A stretch of 64,000 bases of DNA from Vandiemenella viatica (Eukaryota; Arthropoda; Insecta; Orthoptera; Morabidae): contig CM061914.1 in assembly GCA_031002005.1 (NCBI GenBank), positions 14,308,148 through 14,372,147 on the forward strand. The letters run 5' to 3'. The notes under the pieces were generated by a model that was given only the letters and a program-made list of their open reading frames with translations, was not told the DNA's origin and did not search any database. Made by a program: the position numbers and the translations under genes. The first letter of the stretch is position 1. Every line of letters begins with the position of its first letter. This document shows positions 1 to 11,159 of the stretch, one piece after another.

Positions 1-1655
1 TTTGACTTATCGAGGGCTCAGATTTTGAGTAATGGAGGTATTGGGACTTAAAGGGAAGGGTAAAATGTGTGGGCAGTTAGTTGGTTGCTGCCATATGTGG
101 CAACGAAGCGGGCGATAATGAGTATGTGTGGTTGGCGTTAATACTTTGTCTGATTGTTTCTAGATGGCTGGTCCGATTTCTATTAAATCATAAGGTCACC
201 TTTAAATTCACTTCAGATTTATTTAACAAACTTGCAAACTTGTATATACACACCAACCACCACCAATAAGTCTACTTATTCATTTTGACTGTGGATAAAG
301 GCTATACGGCACTTCATCTCTTCAAATTGTGGGTTCTGACCATGCTTTCATTCACTTAGTCAATCGTCCTGAAGCACTTTCTTTTATTAATTTGCATATA
401 AGATTTTATTACTTTTATCTCTGCTCTACCATAAAACAGGGCGAGCAGCCAACTTAATACAAACTACAGCAGCAGCCAAACTCGTGACCGATCTCTTCGG
501 CAGTCCGTTGCAGACTCCCTCAACAATTACTTTCTGCTCCGCGCTTAACAATGCTTCGTGACGATTTTAAACTTTGCACATAATACTGTCTCACCACAAA
601 GGCTTTATTTTGAGTTGTAGACTTATAAAGGTTTGCCTTACCAAGGTTCTACAGTAGTTTCAGCGAACTCAGAAGTATTGGTGAAATGCACATGAACTGG
701 AAAGGTGCAGAAGAAATGCACCAATGGAGTAGTTCAATGCCATAGTTTCATGGGAGTGATTAAAGAATTAATTATTAAACAAATAAAAGTTCAATAAATG
801 TCTGGTTAGTCAAGTAAATATAAGGGAATTATGTTGTGTTGTTTGTGTAATTTAATGTTTTATTGAATTGATTTTGATTAAATTTGTAGTTTTGAAGAAA
901 TACCAAGCTTCTAGAATAGTAATTTGTGAAGCTCAGAATTCCTTATAAACCCTCCATTTTGTGATTTTCAGTGACTGCCACCGATTTATCATTGATGCAG
1001 GCGACGGTGTAGTGAGGATTAGCTTCAGGGTGGGGCAATAACAAGGAAAAATACTGGTTGGAAATGTTTTTAGGCCTACATGAAAAAATTTAAACACTCA
1101 TTTAACTTATTTAAGCACTAGTCCACAAGCGTTCAAGCTAAATTTTGGCAAAATTTATTTTTCAATAATAAGAGTGAAAATTTTTATTTTAATATATTTT
1201 TCGCATAACTTCTTGAGGGAGGGAGCAAGGGTGGACAAGTGACCTCCCTGGCTACACCCATGGATTCATGGCCACATTAGTTTTATGTAAAATTTACTAA
1301 AACCAAATTGAAATTAGTTGAAAGTAACTTTAAAGTATAGGGGAGAATTTTTTGAGTATTTCTGTAAATTGCAATTCCCTTTTTAGAAGATTTTTGAACA
1401 CTCTATAGAAATTATGACTTTCATCAAGTTATAACTGACTGATTGTTAGACTGATGGTTTGAGAGGATCAATGTAATTTATAGAAGTAGAAATCAATATT
1501 TAATAATATATCATGGTCAAATTGAGCTCCTAATTCCAGTAGTGTTTGGGAAAAACTGATCAGAGAATTCATTAAATTGAACAATTAACCTAATTCCAGT
1601 CATTTTGTAGTGTTGCATAGTTCCTTATTTCCTCTGTGTGGTAGTGGTGACCATC
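1..1655. other. Upstream non-coding stretch, nothing recognised
   Basis: I see no coding exon, known repeat or RNA gene here. The only open frame (81-269) is short and unlike any family I know. A 5' untranslated exon of FASN could lie here or further upstream, but no first exon can be picked from sequence alone. Confidence 0.5.
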
Positions 1656-1660
1656 AATAA

Positions 1661-1861
1661 TGTTATTATTACATAAATTTTAGCAGTTAATCGTGTAGAG
1701 CAGGAGAGCATGAAAATAAACTGTAAAGAACGCGTTATTGTGAACAGCAATTCTTTACTACATGTTCACACGCCAATGCACAATACAATGTACAACATAG
1801 ACCAGAGGGATTACAGACAAGAATAATTTAATGTCTGTGCATTTCACTGATAATCTCTACA
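1661..1861 (-). repeat. Copia-1 3' LTR
   Basis: This 201-bp LTR begins TGTTATTA and ends CTCTACA on the + strand, so it has the TG...CA ends of LTRs. It matches 6428-6631 with few differences. It is the 3' LTR because the element reads on the minus strand. The base-60 side carries the AATAA target duplication. Confidence 0.93.
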
Positions 1862-1873
1862 ATCCCCCCCCTC
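1862..1873 (-). promoter_or_regulatory. Copia-1 polypurine tract
   Basis: Read on the minus strand this is GAGGGGGGGGAT directly upstream of the 3' LTR. That is the expected place and composition for the plus-strand primer of an LTR retrotransposon. Confidence 0.8.
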
Positions 1874-1929
1874 GGAAGATCATTGACTTGTGGATGATCA
1901 TTCCACACTTTGGAGATTATGCCACCTGG

Positions 1930-3535
1930 ACCTGCTTCAGCAGATGAGTATGATGTGACTCGTGTAGTCTGTGACACAGTGCCTTCGTGAAGATATCCAC
2001 GACATTTCGTTCACTTGGGACATATCAGAGTTACACTGTCCCATCCATCACCTTTTCTCTTACAAAGTAATGCCTGATTGCAATGTGCATTGTCCTGGAC
2101 TTGTCAACATAGTTTCTAGCATGAGCAATAGCTGCCTGACTAGCACACCATATTGTAGTTGCACTGTCACTTATTTCTTGGAAATCCAAGGAATTTAATC
2201 ATTCTTTTACCCAAAACACTTCTCTTGCACATGATGCCAAGGCCACATATTCTGCCTCCATTCTGCTAAATGCAATCTCAGTTTGTTTTGAGCTTTTCCA
2301 GATGATTGGAGCACCTGCAAGTATAAGCACATATCCACTAATGCTCTTGCGAGTTTTTGTACAACTAGACCAATATGCATAAGCATACGCTACAAGACTT
2401 TCATTAGTTGAACAATATGTAATCCCATAATCTTGTGTCTCTTTTAAATACCTCAGTACTCTTTTAGCTGCATTCCAATGACACTTGTTGAATTGCGAAC
2501 AATACTGAGCCAACTTGTGTACTGAAAAGGCAATATCAGGTCTAGTTCTCTGTGATAAATATAACAGACCACCAATGAGTTCTCTGTAAGGAAGCTTCTT
2601 GAGGTCATCTTCATTACACTTGTCGAGAAACTCTGGCCTCTGCTCCATTGGGGTTTTAATTCCTTTGGTGTCTTGCAGTCCAAATTCATTCAACAGTTTA
2701 TTGACATATCCTTCTTGTGAGAGGATGACGCTACCATCCTCTTTCTTGTTTACTCCCAGTAGATGTGAAATCGTTCCTAGGTACTTAATATCAAAGCATC
2801 TCTCCAGAAGTTCTTTAACACTACCTTTTATTGATTTGTTTTCTGTTAATACAAGTATATCATCCACATAAACAGCTAATATGGCCTTTCCTTTTCTTTT
2901 CTTCAACTGGTATACACATGGATTGACTTTATTACAAATGAATCCAAGATTTTCTAATGTTTTGTTGAGATGTTCATTCCAGCATCTTCCACTTTGTTTC
3001 AAACCATATATTGATTTGTTCAATTTACAAACCAGTTTTTCTTTACCTCTTTGTATAAACCCTCCAGGTTATTCCATATACAAAGTATCCTTTAAATCAC
3101 TACGAAGATAAGCAGATTTGACATCATACTGGTCCATGAACCACTTTCTCTCAACACCAATAGCTACAAGTAACCTTAGAGTATCAAAGCCTCATACACT
3201 TCTACATAATGCACTTCCTTCTTTTGAGAGAAATCTGATGCAACCAAGCATGCTTTGAAACGTTCTGTTTCACCTACTGTCTTCTGTCTAAACACCCATT
3301 TGTATTTAATCACATTTGCATTTGGAGGTTGTATAAACAATGACCAGGTGTTGTGATTTTTCAATGATTCTATCTCTTTATTCATTACTTCCAACCATTG
3401 GGCTGCTTCAGCAGAATTGATAGCTTCATTGAATGAAGATGGTTCCACTATATTATTAGTATGAACCATATGAGATTGGGGTTCTATGTTATCATCTTTC
3501 TTTGATCTTATAGGACACCTTTCGCGAAGAATCAT
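1930..3535 (-). pseudogene. Copia-1 reverse transcriptase and RNase H (broken)
   Basis: This is the C-terminal part of copia pol. The N-terminal RT segment (3176-3535) shows the WLEVMNKEIESL and YKWVFRQK motifs typical of copia RT. A frame break near 3030-3175 follows. The long frame 2199-3023 holds SIYGLKQSGRCW, the catalytic YVDD box and LLYLSQRTRPDIAFSV. The RNase H region includes SRMEAEYVALASCAREV, then continues past the stop at 2199 with RTMHIAIRHYFVREKV and a DIFTKAL end near 1960. The protein would copy element RNA into cDNA in cytoplasmic particles. At least two frame breaks or stops separate the pieces. Confidence 0.92.
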
Positions 3536-3560
3536 ACTGTGTTGCTTTTGCAGGTTTTCA

Positions 3561-4493
3561 TTATGTTTTGTAGAACTTCCCTTTGGTCGTCCTCTCTTCT
3601 TTACTTGAATAGTTTTCTTCAGAATTGATAATCACATTTTCTTTAGGATTACTGCCTGCAGTTCCATCACTCCAGTCAAAAGTGATAGTTTCTTCTCTAT
3701 CCAATTGTTTGAAGCTAGAATCTTCGGGTTTACTAATGTGTTCTGCTTCATCACTTGTACTCTCTTTGAATACACAGTCACGTGACTCCACAACCTGTTG
3801 AGTATCTGGCATCCAAATCCGATAACCACGTCCATATATTGCGTATCCAACCAAAATTCCTTTCTTGGCTCTTGCTGAGAGTTTTGAGTGGTCTTTATGT
3901 TTAGGAATATGCACAAACACTTCAAATCCTATTGCCCGAAGGTGAGCGACACTTGTCTTCCTTCCAACCCATAATTCATATGGAGTTTTAACTTCGTTAT
4001 GACTGTTTGTGACTCTGTTCCTGATATATGCTGCAGTATATATCAGTTCTTCCCAAGCTGCCTTAGGTAACCTACTACTGCTGATTTCACTTCTCACTAA
4101 ATCCATCAGAGTTCTCTTGAATCTCTCTGCAATTCCATTTTGCTGTGGTGTGTAAATCATTGTCTTTTCATGTACAATGCCATTACTCTCACAGAACATG
4201 TCTCAATTCTTTGAACAAAATTCAAGTCCATTATCTGTTTGAACTCGCTTTAAAGATTTGCCAATTTGTTTTTCAACCTGGATCTTCCATGCTTTAAACT
4301 CAGTCAGTATAGTTCCCTTTGTTTTAAGAAGTCTGATGAAAGCATATCTGCTAGCATGATCCACTATGCTAAGAACATATTTGTTGCCACCAAAGCTTTT
4401 CACATCTATTGGTCCCATGAGATCTGCATGAACAAGATTCAAAATTATTCCACCACTTTTCAAGTTGGTTGATGGATGTGTCACAAATGGCAA
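3561..4493 (-). pseudogene. Copia-1 integrase (broken)
   Basis: This is the copia-type DDE integrase core, split into two frames at about 4200. The upstream frame carries HADLMGPID (first catalytic Asp) and VQTDNGLEF (second Asp). The downstream frame carries TPQQNGIAERFKRTLMD (catalytic Glu). Further on is the KKGILVGYAIYGRGYRIW region common to copia integrase C-termini. The enzyme would insert element cDNA into the host genome. It sits between pre-integrase (4500-4914) and RT, the copia order. All three catalytic residues are present but the frame is interrupted. Confidence 0.92.
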
Positions 4494-4499
4494 TCATGT

Positions 4500-4898
4500 C
4501 GCTACTTGGTGTAGGAGTTGTCAACTCACAGTTTAAACCATTTAGACTGTGTTTTGTCCATTTACCGACTGTGTTTTGACCATTTTTATAAACTGATTCA
4601 TGCTAACATGCATTAATCTTTGATGCTACAAATCCAATGTTTTAAACTTTCTATTTTCATAGTGAAATGAGCTTACTATACTCTTCTTTAAATTAAGTTC
4701 TGTTCTCACCACATACAAGCGACCCATATTCTCCACTTTCGATAGTAAATTCCTACTGTCATTGTAAATGCAACAACCATTTTTATTAAAAACAACTTTC
4801 TTGTTATTTTCAGTTAACCGTTTAACTGATAAAATTCCATGGCTAATCCAAGGCACTAAAAGAGTGTTTTTAATTTCTATGTCACTATTTGCAGAATT
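4500..4898 (-). pseudogene. Copia-1 GAG-pre-integrase region
   Basis: The minus-strand frame 4626-4856 reads VPWISHGILSVKRLTENN followed by NGCCIYN and a NMGRLYVVRTEL segment. This is the usual linker between copia protease and integrase. The remainder to 4500 is out of frame. The palindromic element 4915-5255 separates it from the protease at an exact 16-bp duplication. Confidence 0.8.
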
Positions 4899-4914
4899 AT
4901 TACCTATAATCTTT

Positions 4915-5255
4915 ATAATTGTAAGGACAGGGAAAATGACTCATCACTCACCAAAGTTGACGGCAGCGACGAGAGGAGAACATATATAAACACACAAATA
5001 AACTCAATATTTCGGTTAAACCTTAATCATGATGTAGAAAATGAGTCATGAGGCTCGGGAGGTGTGCACACGCCGAGGGTTGCTACATGACTCATTTTCT
5101 ACATCATGATTAAGGTTTAACCGAAATATTGAGTTTATTTGTGTGTTTATATATGTTCTCCTCTCGTCGCTGCCGTCAACTTTGGTGAGTGATGAGTCAT
5201 TTTCCCTGTCCTTACAATTATATTGCCTAAAGCAGTTTCCTTTTTCCTTAGTTTA
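4915..5255. mobile_element. 341-bp palindromic short element inside Copia-1
   Basis: Two arms, 4915-5050 and 5086-5221, are perfect reverse complements over 136 bp with a 35-bp loop. A short tail (5222-5255) ends in CTTTTTCCTTAGTTTA. The element is flanked by a perfect 16-bp direct repeat ATTACCTATAATCTTT (4899-4914 and 5256-5271), a target duplication of Copia-1 protease/pre-integrase coding sequence. There is no coding capacity. Related unpaired sequence occurs at 12511-12694, 45450-45575 and 49027-49187. The long duplication points to a retroposition-like mechanism or an unusual MITE; the class is unknown. Confidence 0.9.
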
Positions 5256-5660
5256 ATTACCTATAATCTTTGCATTTACAGTACCTTTTCCAATTGTAGG
5301 TGTTGTTGTGCCATTTGCTGTCACAATATTTTCAGTAACCACATTTTTACTAATCCAAGAAAAATACTTTTTCTCTGGAGACATGTGATGAGTATCACCT
5401 GAGTCTATGACCCAAACATCGCTATTTAATATAGCTGATCCACATGAAACACTCGTTGTCAATGCACTGGATGAACGTTTGCTGCTTGATTTATTGGGAC
5501 ATACATTTGCAAAATGACCGTCTTCTTTACAGATAAAACACTTGCCTTTGCCATTTTTGCCTTTTCGTATTCCTTTCTTACAGTGTTTCCTGTCTTCACT
5601 GCTGCATTTGACATCTTTGCTACTAGACTTGATATCTTTGCAACTAGATTTGACATCCAT
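5253..5660 (-). pseudogene. Copia-1 gag zinc knuckle and protease
   Basis: The frame begins with a lysine/serine-rich segment. It then has a CCHC zinc knuckle, CFICKEDGHFANVC (RNA binding), followed by the aspartic protease motif DVWVIDSGDTHHMS, where DSG is the catalytic triplet. A final stretch ends NAKIIGN, at which the palindromic element is inserted. The family normally matures Gag-Pol inside the particle. The segment continues the gag frame upstream after a frameshift near 5660. Confidence 0.88.
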
Positions 5661-6295
5661 TATTTTCTTTTTTTCTTTTCTTCACAAATAATGCAGACTG
5701 TTTCTTGCCTTCGTTTTCTTGTCGTCTTGAAGCTTCGGCAAGAAGACGTCTTTTGACTGTAGCTAGCACATGTAAATTCACTTTCTGGTAGGTTACACAA
5801 AGCTGTTACAACAGAATTCCATTCCTCGGAAAGTCCGCACGAAATTGTCATAGCTAAATCTGCATCTTCTATGGCATTGCCAACAATAGCAAGATCTGTA
5901 ACAGTTCTGTTTATCTGTCCCAAATATAATTCCATTGAATTATAATCAATCGGTTTCAACGAATACAATTTCCGCCTGAGTTACACAATACAAAATTTGC
6001 TGTCACACGGTGCATATAACCGTTCCAGATAGTTCCATACATCCTTAGCATTCATTAAGTGCTGAATATGTATTTGCTCCTCATCACTTACAGCAAGTGT
6101 GATCTTTGCATAAGCTTTATTTTGTCTCGATGCGTAATTACATTTTACAGTTGTATCTGCATCGGCAGTCGGATGCTCTTCACCTGGATCAACAACTGTC
6201 CATAAATCACTTTTCATAGTTACCATTTGGTAACTCCATGATGCGTAATTTATACAATTCAATATGGTTATAATCGTAGACCGATGATCAGACAT
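5660..6295 (-). pseudogene. Copia-1 gag N-terminal region (broken)
   Basis: Gag starts at an ATG at 6293-6295 on the minus strand. The first frame (5981-6295) contains INYASWSYQMVTMKSDLW and MNAKDVWNYLERLY, resembling the capsid-like UBN2/copia gag region. It shifts frame at about 5970 into 5660-5968, which has SMELYLGQINRTVTDLAIVG and LPESEFT motifs, then again into the zinc-knuckle frame. Gag would form the particle shell around element RNA. It is non-functional as written because of the frameshifts. Confidence 0.85.
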
Positions 6296-6404
6296 TTTGA
6301 ACTGATTTAAACAAATTTGTCTGTCGTAACCTTCATGCTAAAAATCGATCCTGCAACATAACAACTGTGCAATGAATTTTTACAGTTTATAACACTTCCG
6401 CACT

Positions 6405-6427
6405 GTAACTGGGCTCCTAGCCAATGC
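6405..6427 (-). promoter_or_regulatory. Copia-1 putative primer-binding site
   Basis: Directly internal to the 5' LTR the minus strand reads GCATTGGCTAGGAGCCCAG. Insect copia is primed by an internal half of initiator tRNA-Met, and this stretch resembles that site with mismatches. The assignment is inferred from position and partial resemblance. Confidence 0.45.
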
Positions 6428-6631
6428 TGTTATTACTTAAATTTTAGTACTTAAACGTGTAGAGCAGGAGTGCATGAAAATAAACTGTAAAGAATGCGTT
6501 ATTGTGAACAGCAATTCTTTACTACATGTTCACACGCCATTGCACAATACAACGTACAACATAGACCAGAGAGATTACAGACACTGCAAAGAATAATTTA
6601 ACACCTGTGCATTTCACTGATAACCTCTACA
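6428..6631 (-). repeat. Copia-1 5' LTR
   Basis: This 204-bp LTR has the same TG...CA ends as 1661-1861 and differs from it by scattered substitutions and small indels. It is followed by the AATAA target duplication (6632-6636). It would carry the element's promoter and RNA start. Confidence 0.93.
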
Positions 6632-6636
6632 AATAA

Positions 6637-9289
6637 TTCAGAAATGAACTGTATAAGTCACTCACAATTAAGTGTTAAAAAGCTATAGAACTTTTCGTGT
6701 TACAACATTATTTAACTTACACTAAACAACATTCAAGTAATTTAATAAGCCCACCAACAGTGAGCTAGTTGAAGTAACCCTAGACTTCATGTATCGTGAG
6801 GATTGGTTAACATTTTAATTTACTTCTCAGCAGTTTTCATCTCCATCTTTCCAGTGAATTAGAAAATTGAACATGAATTGTAAATAAAATAATTGCAAAG
6901 GACATCAGAAAGGAAAATGTTAATGTAAGGATAAATACAGTAGGCTAAAAGTTGAAATCAAGAAACAAATGATTAAATGATACCAGATCTGCACAAAATA
7001 TGGACGGTAAATCATTGGACAAACCGATACAATGCTGTGATCATTTAAGACTTCTTCCAGCACATTAAAGAATAATTATATTTTGAAGTGTTAATTCTTT
7101 TATATCATTATTACAGTTGTATTTTGTACATAAAAAATAAACACTTATTTGCTTTAAAATGAAAAATTAAATAAATTTGCTAAACTGAAAGCCAGTGAAA
7201 TTATGTTTTAATATGTTATACAAGAAAATGTGCCTAATATCTATGTTATCAGTTGTTTAGCTTTGGAAGTAAGAACAGAATTATAATGAAAATGAATTTT
7301 TCCAGATGAAATTACTAGTAGGTAGTAGTTGGACATTAGCAGGTTAAACATGCTATTGGAGTTTTAAATACTCAAAATTCAACCAATATCTATGATCATT
7401 ATGGTTGGCTAACCACTTTACTTCTTCTATCCAATTATATAAAAAACTATTTCATAGTACGCTTTTCCAAAACCATTTTTTATATTCATGTCATTATTCC
7501 ATTTTTTCAGCATTTTCTAAAATTGTTTATAATTTTCCCAAATTAATAAGGAATGCTCCTCTTATTTATAGTATCACTATTTATTTTTTAGTTCCTTCAA
7601 TCAAAACAATTTTATCTCGAAAACCTTTATTTTCTTCTTTCTTTCTCTAAATATTACTCACAAATTACCTTGATTTGCTGAACTTTCACTTCCTTTAATA
7701 TAATTCCCAAATAATTCATTCTTGAGACTTAAATGCTTTGAATTCTTCATTTTTTGGGCTTCCAAATATGTCATTACCTGTTCTTATATAGATTCTCTTA
7801 ACCTCTTTAAAATTACTATGTATGGATAAAATTCTGTTGATAAAGTTGTAAATGAATTATTTGGTATTGTTTCACTAACATGTACATCTTAATAAAACAG
7901 TAAATGACCACCAATCAAAAAATAGATATGATTAAAAAAAAAATACCTATTACATTGCTAGATTTTTTGAAAACATATTTGATGGCAAAATTATGTGCAA
8001 CTCATAACAACACTGACCTTATCCATTCTTGTTATGGCAAGAATAAAACACAGTATAGAGCATATGACTTTTTGTCTATATTCTGTACATTCAGTCTTCA
8101 TTAGGTTTGTAATAGTTGCAAATAATATGCATTATTCACCAGTAAACAGGCTGCTCATGAATGAGGTGCTGAATATTCATTACACCTAAAATTGTTGGTA
8201 TAAGAATGGTATGGCCTTTTCAAATAGTTAGGAATACACAATGTCAGAAACCAATTCATAATCAATCGAGAATAATCCATGGGAATATGCTACCAAAATA
8301 AAAGAATAAAAACTGTACTTCTAAAAGTGAAATGATGGGAATATAAGAAATACAGTCCATTTAACAATCTGTTCTGGTTGATTGAACTAGATTATTATAA
8401 CTATTTTGTTTGCAGAGTGGTCAATAAAAACAAATTCTGCAAAGCTATTTTTTAAAAAAATTAAACTGTATATCTCAGTTATTTTTATGGACTTTTAATT
8501 TAGTTCAGTTTATTTCACCAAGTTTTTTTTGTCTTTCATTACATCAATGAAAAAACTAAGTACTTTTTTAAACTAAGGATCATGAAATGTGTAATAACTA
8601 TACTACTGACTGAATAGATGTCAAATTTCTTGACTATAAGGCAGACAGAACTTCCATTAAGTAAATGAAATTACTCTAGTCAGGAGTGTTTGTAGTTTAG
8701 TGTCACAAGCTTAATACTTTACTATGATAGTATTTTATTGAGTAAAACTGTTAATTTAACAAATGAAATAAACCATTGTTTACTGTATCTGGAGGCCAGT
8801 TAATAACTGAAAATGAAGAAATTGTGACACATGGCTATTTTGAAGCTTCCTTAACATTTCATCAAGATACATACAGAGATAGGTAATGTGTAGATCAGTA
8901 CATAATCCGGCTGAGTGACTCGATACTTAGTCTAGTAAGTGAAAGGGGATAAATTGGGACAGATGACTATTTTGAAGTTCCTAGATCATAACATCAAGAT
9001 ACAAGCAGAGTTACATGATGAGTACGTGATCGGACTAGATGACAAGTTTGCAACATGATGACCATTGGTTGTTGAAATTGTGGTGTAGTAACTAATGTAG
9101 CAATAATAACAGTGGAAGAAAGGAGAATTAAGATTATGTTGTAATACAAAAATAAATTCAGAGAAGAAAGGGTTGGTGAAATGAGCTTATCAAAAGAAAT
9201 AATTCACATAAAGGCATATTTAGTGGTTTCTGGTAAAATGGGCGAAGTAAGATGATGGCAAAAGGGATGCACACATTTTTATCTTAAAA
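6637..9289. other. Non-coding, no gene recognised; one diverged direct duplication
   Basis: This is AT-rich sequence without recognisable coding similarity. A diverged direct repeat is visible: 8824-8930 and 8955-9048 share the order GGCTATTTTGAAG, ATCAAGATAC, GGCTGAGTGAC-like blocks. The open frames at 7405 and 7904 look like chance frames. Confidence 0.5.
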
Positions 9290-10145
9290 TGATAAGAAGA
9301 CAGTAGAAGCTGTGAACAGTTGCAAAGTGATCTGGACAGGATATTTAAATGGGTAGGTCATTATGGGATGAAGATAAATGCAAAGAAGAGTCAGTTTATT
9401 AGGTATACAGATAAAAAAGCTAAAGACTGATTATGGTTAGTAGGTGGGGAAAAAATTGCTTGATGAGGACTTGAAATGTAAATACCTTGGCATAATATCT
9501 GATGACAACTCAAGTGGCAAGATACATTAGTCAGGTAGTAGAAAACATGATTCAAAATCTTGCACATGTTGGAGAGAGTGATGAGGGGATGTACCAGAGA
9601 AGCAAGGAAATTGGGTTACAAAATGTTGGTCAAACTATTGCTGGAATATAGTAGTGTAGTATGGGAGCCATATTTTTGTTATCAAATATTGAAATTGGAA
9701 GGTGTGCAAAGAAGGACGGCTAAATTTGTCTCTGGAAATTACTGCAAAACACAATAAGTAAGTGATATGATAAAGGAGTTGGAATGGGATTCACTGGAAA
9801 ACAGGTGGAGGGTAAAAAGAATAATGGGAGTGTACAAGGTATGTATTGGTGATGAGGCATGGAAACTTATTGGTGGAAGAATTAAGAGAGGTGCACGGAA
9901 AGGAAAAGACGACCATTACCACAAATTGCCACTCGATTTCAGGCATAAGAGCATGGGAAGATTTTCTTTTGTTGGCAAGGGGGTCAGGGATTGGATTAAT
10001 TAGCAAGAGAAATGATGGATAATTTAATAAATGCTAAAAAAATTTAATGTTGAAATCAGAAGAAATAAAAAGTAGGTGGGAAAAGGAAAGGAGAAAAAAA
10101 TGGTGTGTTAGTAAATTGCGACTGGAGCAGTTGCTCCATTAAATA
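9290..10145 (+). pseudogene. CR1-like non-LTR fragment A (3' end of RT ORF)
   Basis: This is the C-terminal part of a CR1-group non-LTR reverse transcriptase ORF with many stops. It begins in the post-FADD thumb (CEQLQSDLDRIF-like), passes ERVMRGCTREARKLGYK and LEYSSVVWEPYF (9560-9757), then IKELEWDSLENRWRVKRIMG (9767-10003). The 3' end GGAGCAGTTGCTCCATT resembles the end of copy C (59690-62506). It is 5'-truncated, as is typical for target-primed reverse transcription. It lies upstream of FASN exon 1 and shows no sign of activity. Confidence 0.85.
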
Positions 10146-10712
10146 ACAACAAAACACATCCCAAAAAATATGAATCATGGGGCAGTGTTGTCCATAGGTG
10201 TCTGCATGACCTCAATTCATCATCCTGTCTTTTTGAATAAGTGCAAAATATTGTGTTTCCGGTCTTGGTGGAGAATTTTTTTATTGCCGTTGCCTTACTC
10301 CCTTCAACAAAGTCTCTCATGTGAAAGGTCACAGTTACTAGGATATCAAATTAGAGCATATGAATCTTATGAACAACACTGTAATACTAAGAAATTTACT
10401 CTGATTGGTGACAAATTTAATTATATTTTCAACAGTATAAGCATTTTAGGCAACATTTTTTTCATTATTTAACATGAGAGTATTGCCCCCTGCTCTTACC
10501 ACACTCTACTTTAAGGTTTACCATAGTTTTTTGTACCATGCCCCCCTCCCCACCACCCCTTCCCACCACCTCTTCCCACCACCCCTTCCACTACAGTTTT
10601 ATTACTAATAAGGTAATTGCTTACTTTACTGTATTAACAATGACATCTCAGAGGAAACTCATTAAGTATGTGATGTTCGACTGATTTTTCAATATTTACA
10701 TTTCTTTTTCAG
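10146..10712. other. Non-coding stretch immediately upstream of first FASN coding exon
   Basis: No coding sequence is seen. A C-rich minisatellite (10541-10590) and a polypyrimidine acceptor leading to 10713 are the only notable parts. Because an AG acceptor precedes the ATG exon, this is probably intron between a 5' untranslated exon and coding exon 1. Confidence 0.5.
10541..10590. repeat. C-rich minisatellite with G-quadruplex potential on minus strand
   Basis: About three copies of a roughly 13-nt unit (TTCCCACCACCCC type) follow a CCCCCC run. The minus strand therefore carries several runs of three to six G, as needed for a G-quadruplex. It ends about 120 bp before the acceptor of the first FASN coding exon. 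Confidence 0.7.
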
Positions 10713-10931
10713 CTCCCATCTGCTACCACATGGCTAACGAGGCTCCTCCACAAAAACTACCTCTTTCTGAAGAGATACGACAAAATATTGCATTTCCAGC
10801 ACAGGGAGACGAAGTTGTTATCTCTGGCATATCTGGTCAGTTCCCCGAGTCCGATAATGTCCAAGAGTTCCGTGACAACCTATTCAACAAAGTTGACTTG
10901 ATAACTGGTGACACTCGTCGATGGAAAATTA
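10713..10931 (+). CDS. FASN: FASN coding exon 1 (start and N-terminal KS)
   Basis: Fatty acid synthase makes long-chain saturated fatty acid from acetyl- and malonyl-CoA with NADPH in the cytosol. This exon starts after a polypyrimidine tract and AG at 10711-10712. The first ATG is at 10730, giving MANEAPPQKLPLSEE, then EVVISGISGQFPESDN and TGDTRRWKI, the conserved N-terminal strand and helix of the animal KS domain. It encodes residues 1-67 plus the first base of codon 68, and ends at the donor GTGAGT (10932). Because an acceptor precedes it, an upstream exon must exist. The 17 bases before the ATG have no stop in frame, so translation could in principle start earlier. Lengths and residues fit FASN; a close paralogue cannot be excluded. 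Confidence 0.93.
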
Positions 10932-11159
10932 GTGAGTATACTATGTATATGAAGATTATAAAAGAGTAAATAATGATTTACCAAAAAAAAACTCATCATT
11001 TACCAAACATGAAAACCAGAAACCTATTGTATCAAAAATGAGAACCAGAAGAGCATAATAATTTTGGAAACCTTTCAGTCAATGTAAATCTATCACAGGC
11101 ACACCCAGTAAGGTTTAATATTTCTCATTTGAATGTTTGTTATTTTGCAGCATTGTTTC

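Larger units (their letters stand above)
1661..6631 (-). mobile_element. Copia-1: near-complete Ty1/copia LTR retrotransposon
   Basis: A 4.97-kb element on the minus strand bounded by two similar LTRs (1661-1861 and 6428-6631). It is flanked by a perfect 5-bp target duplication AATAA (1656-1660 and 6632-6636). The domain order on the minus strand is gag, CCHC zinc knuckle, protease, pre-integrase, integrase, reverse transcriptase and RNase H; integrase before RT is diagnostic of copia. A purine-rich tract abuts the 3' LTR and a possible half-tRNA-type primer site follows the 5' LTR. The frames are broken by several shifts, and a 341-bp palindromic element splits protease from pre-integrase, so it is probably not autonomous now. 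It lies upstream of the first FASN coding exon. Confidence 0.93.

Noticed and set aside
81..269. 62-codon open frame at the left edge
   Set aside because: No recognisable motif, composition like surrounding non-coding DNA.
7405..8189. Short open frames at 7405-8189
   Set aside because: Low-complexity AT-rich frames without any motif.
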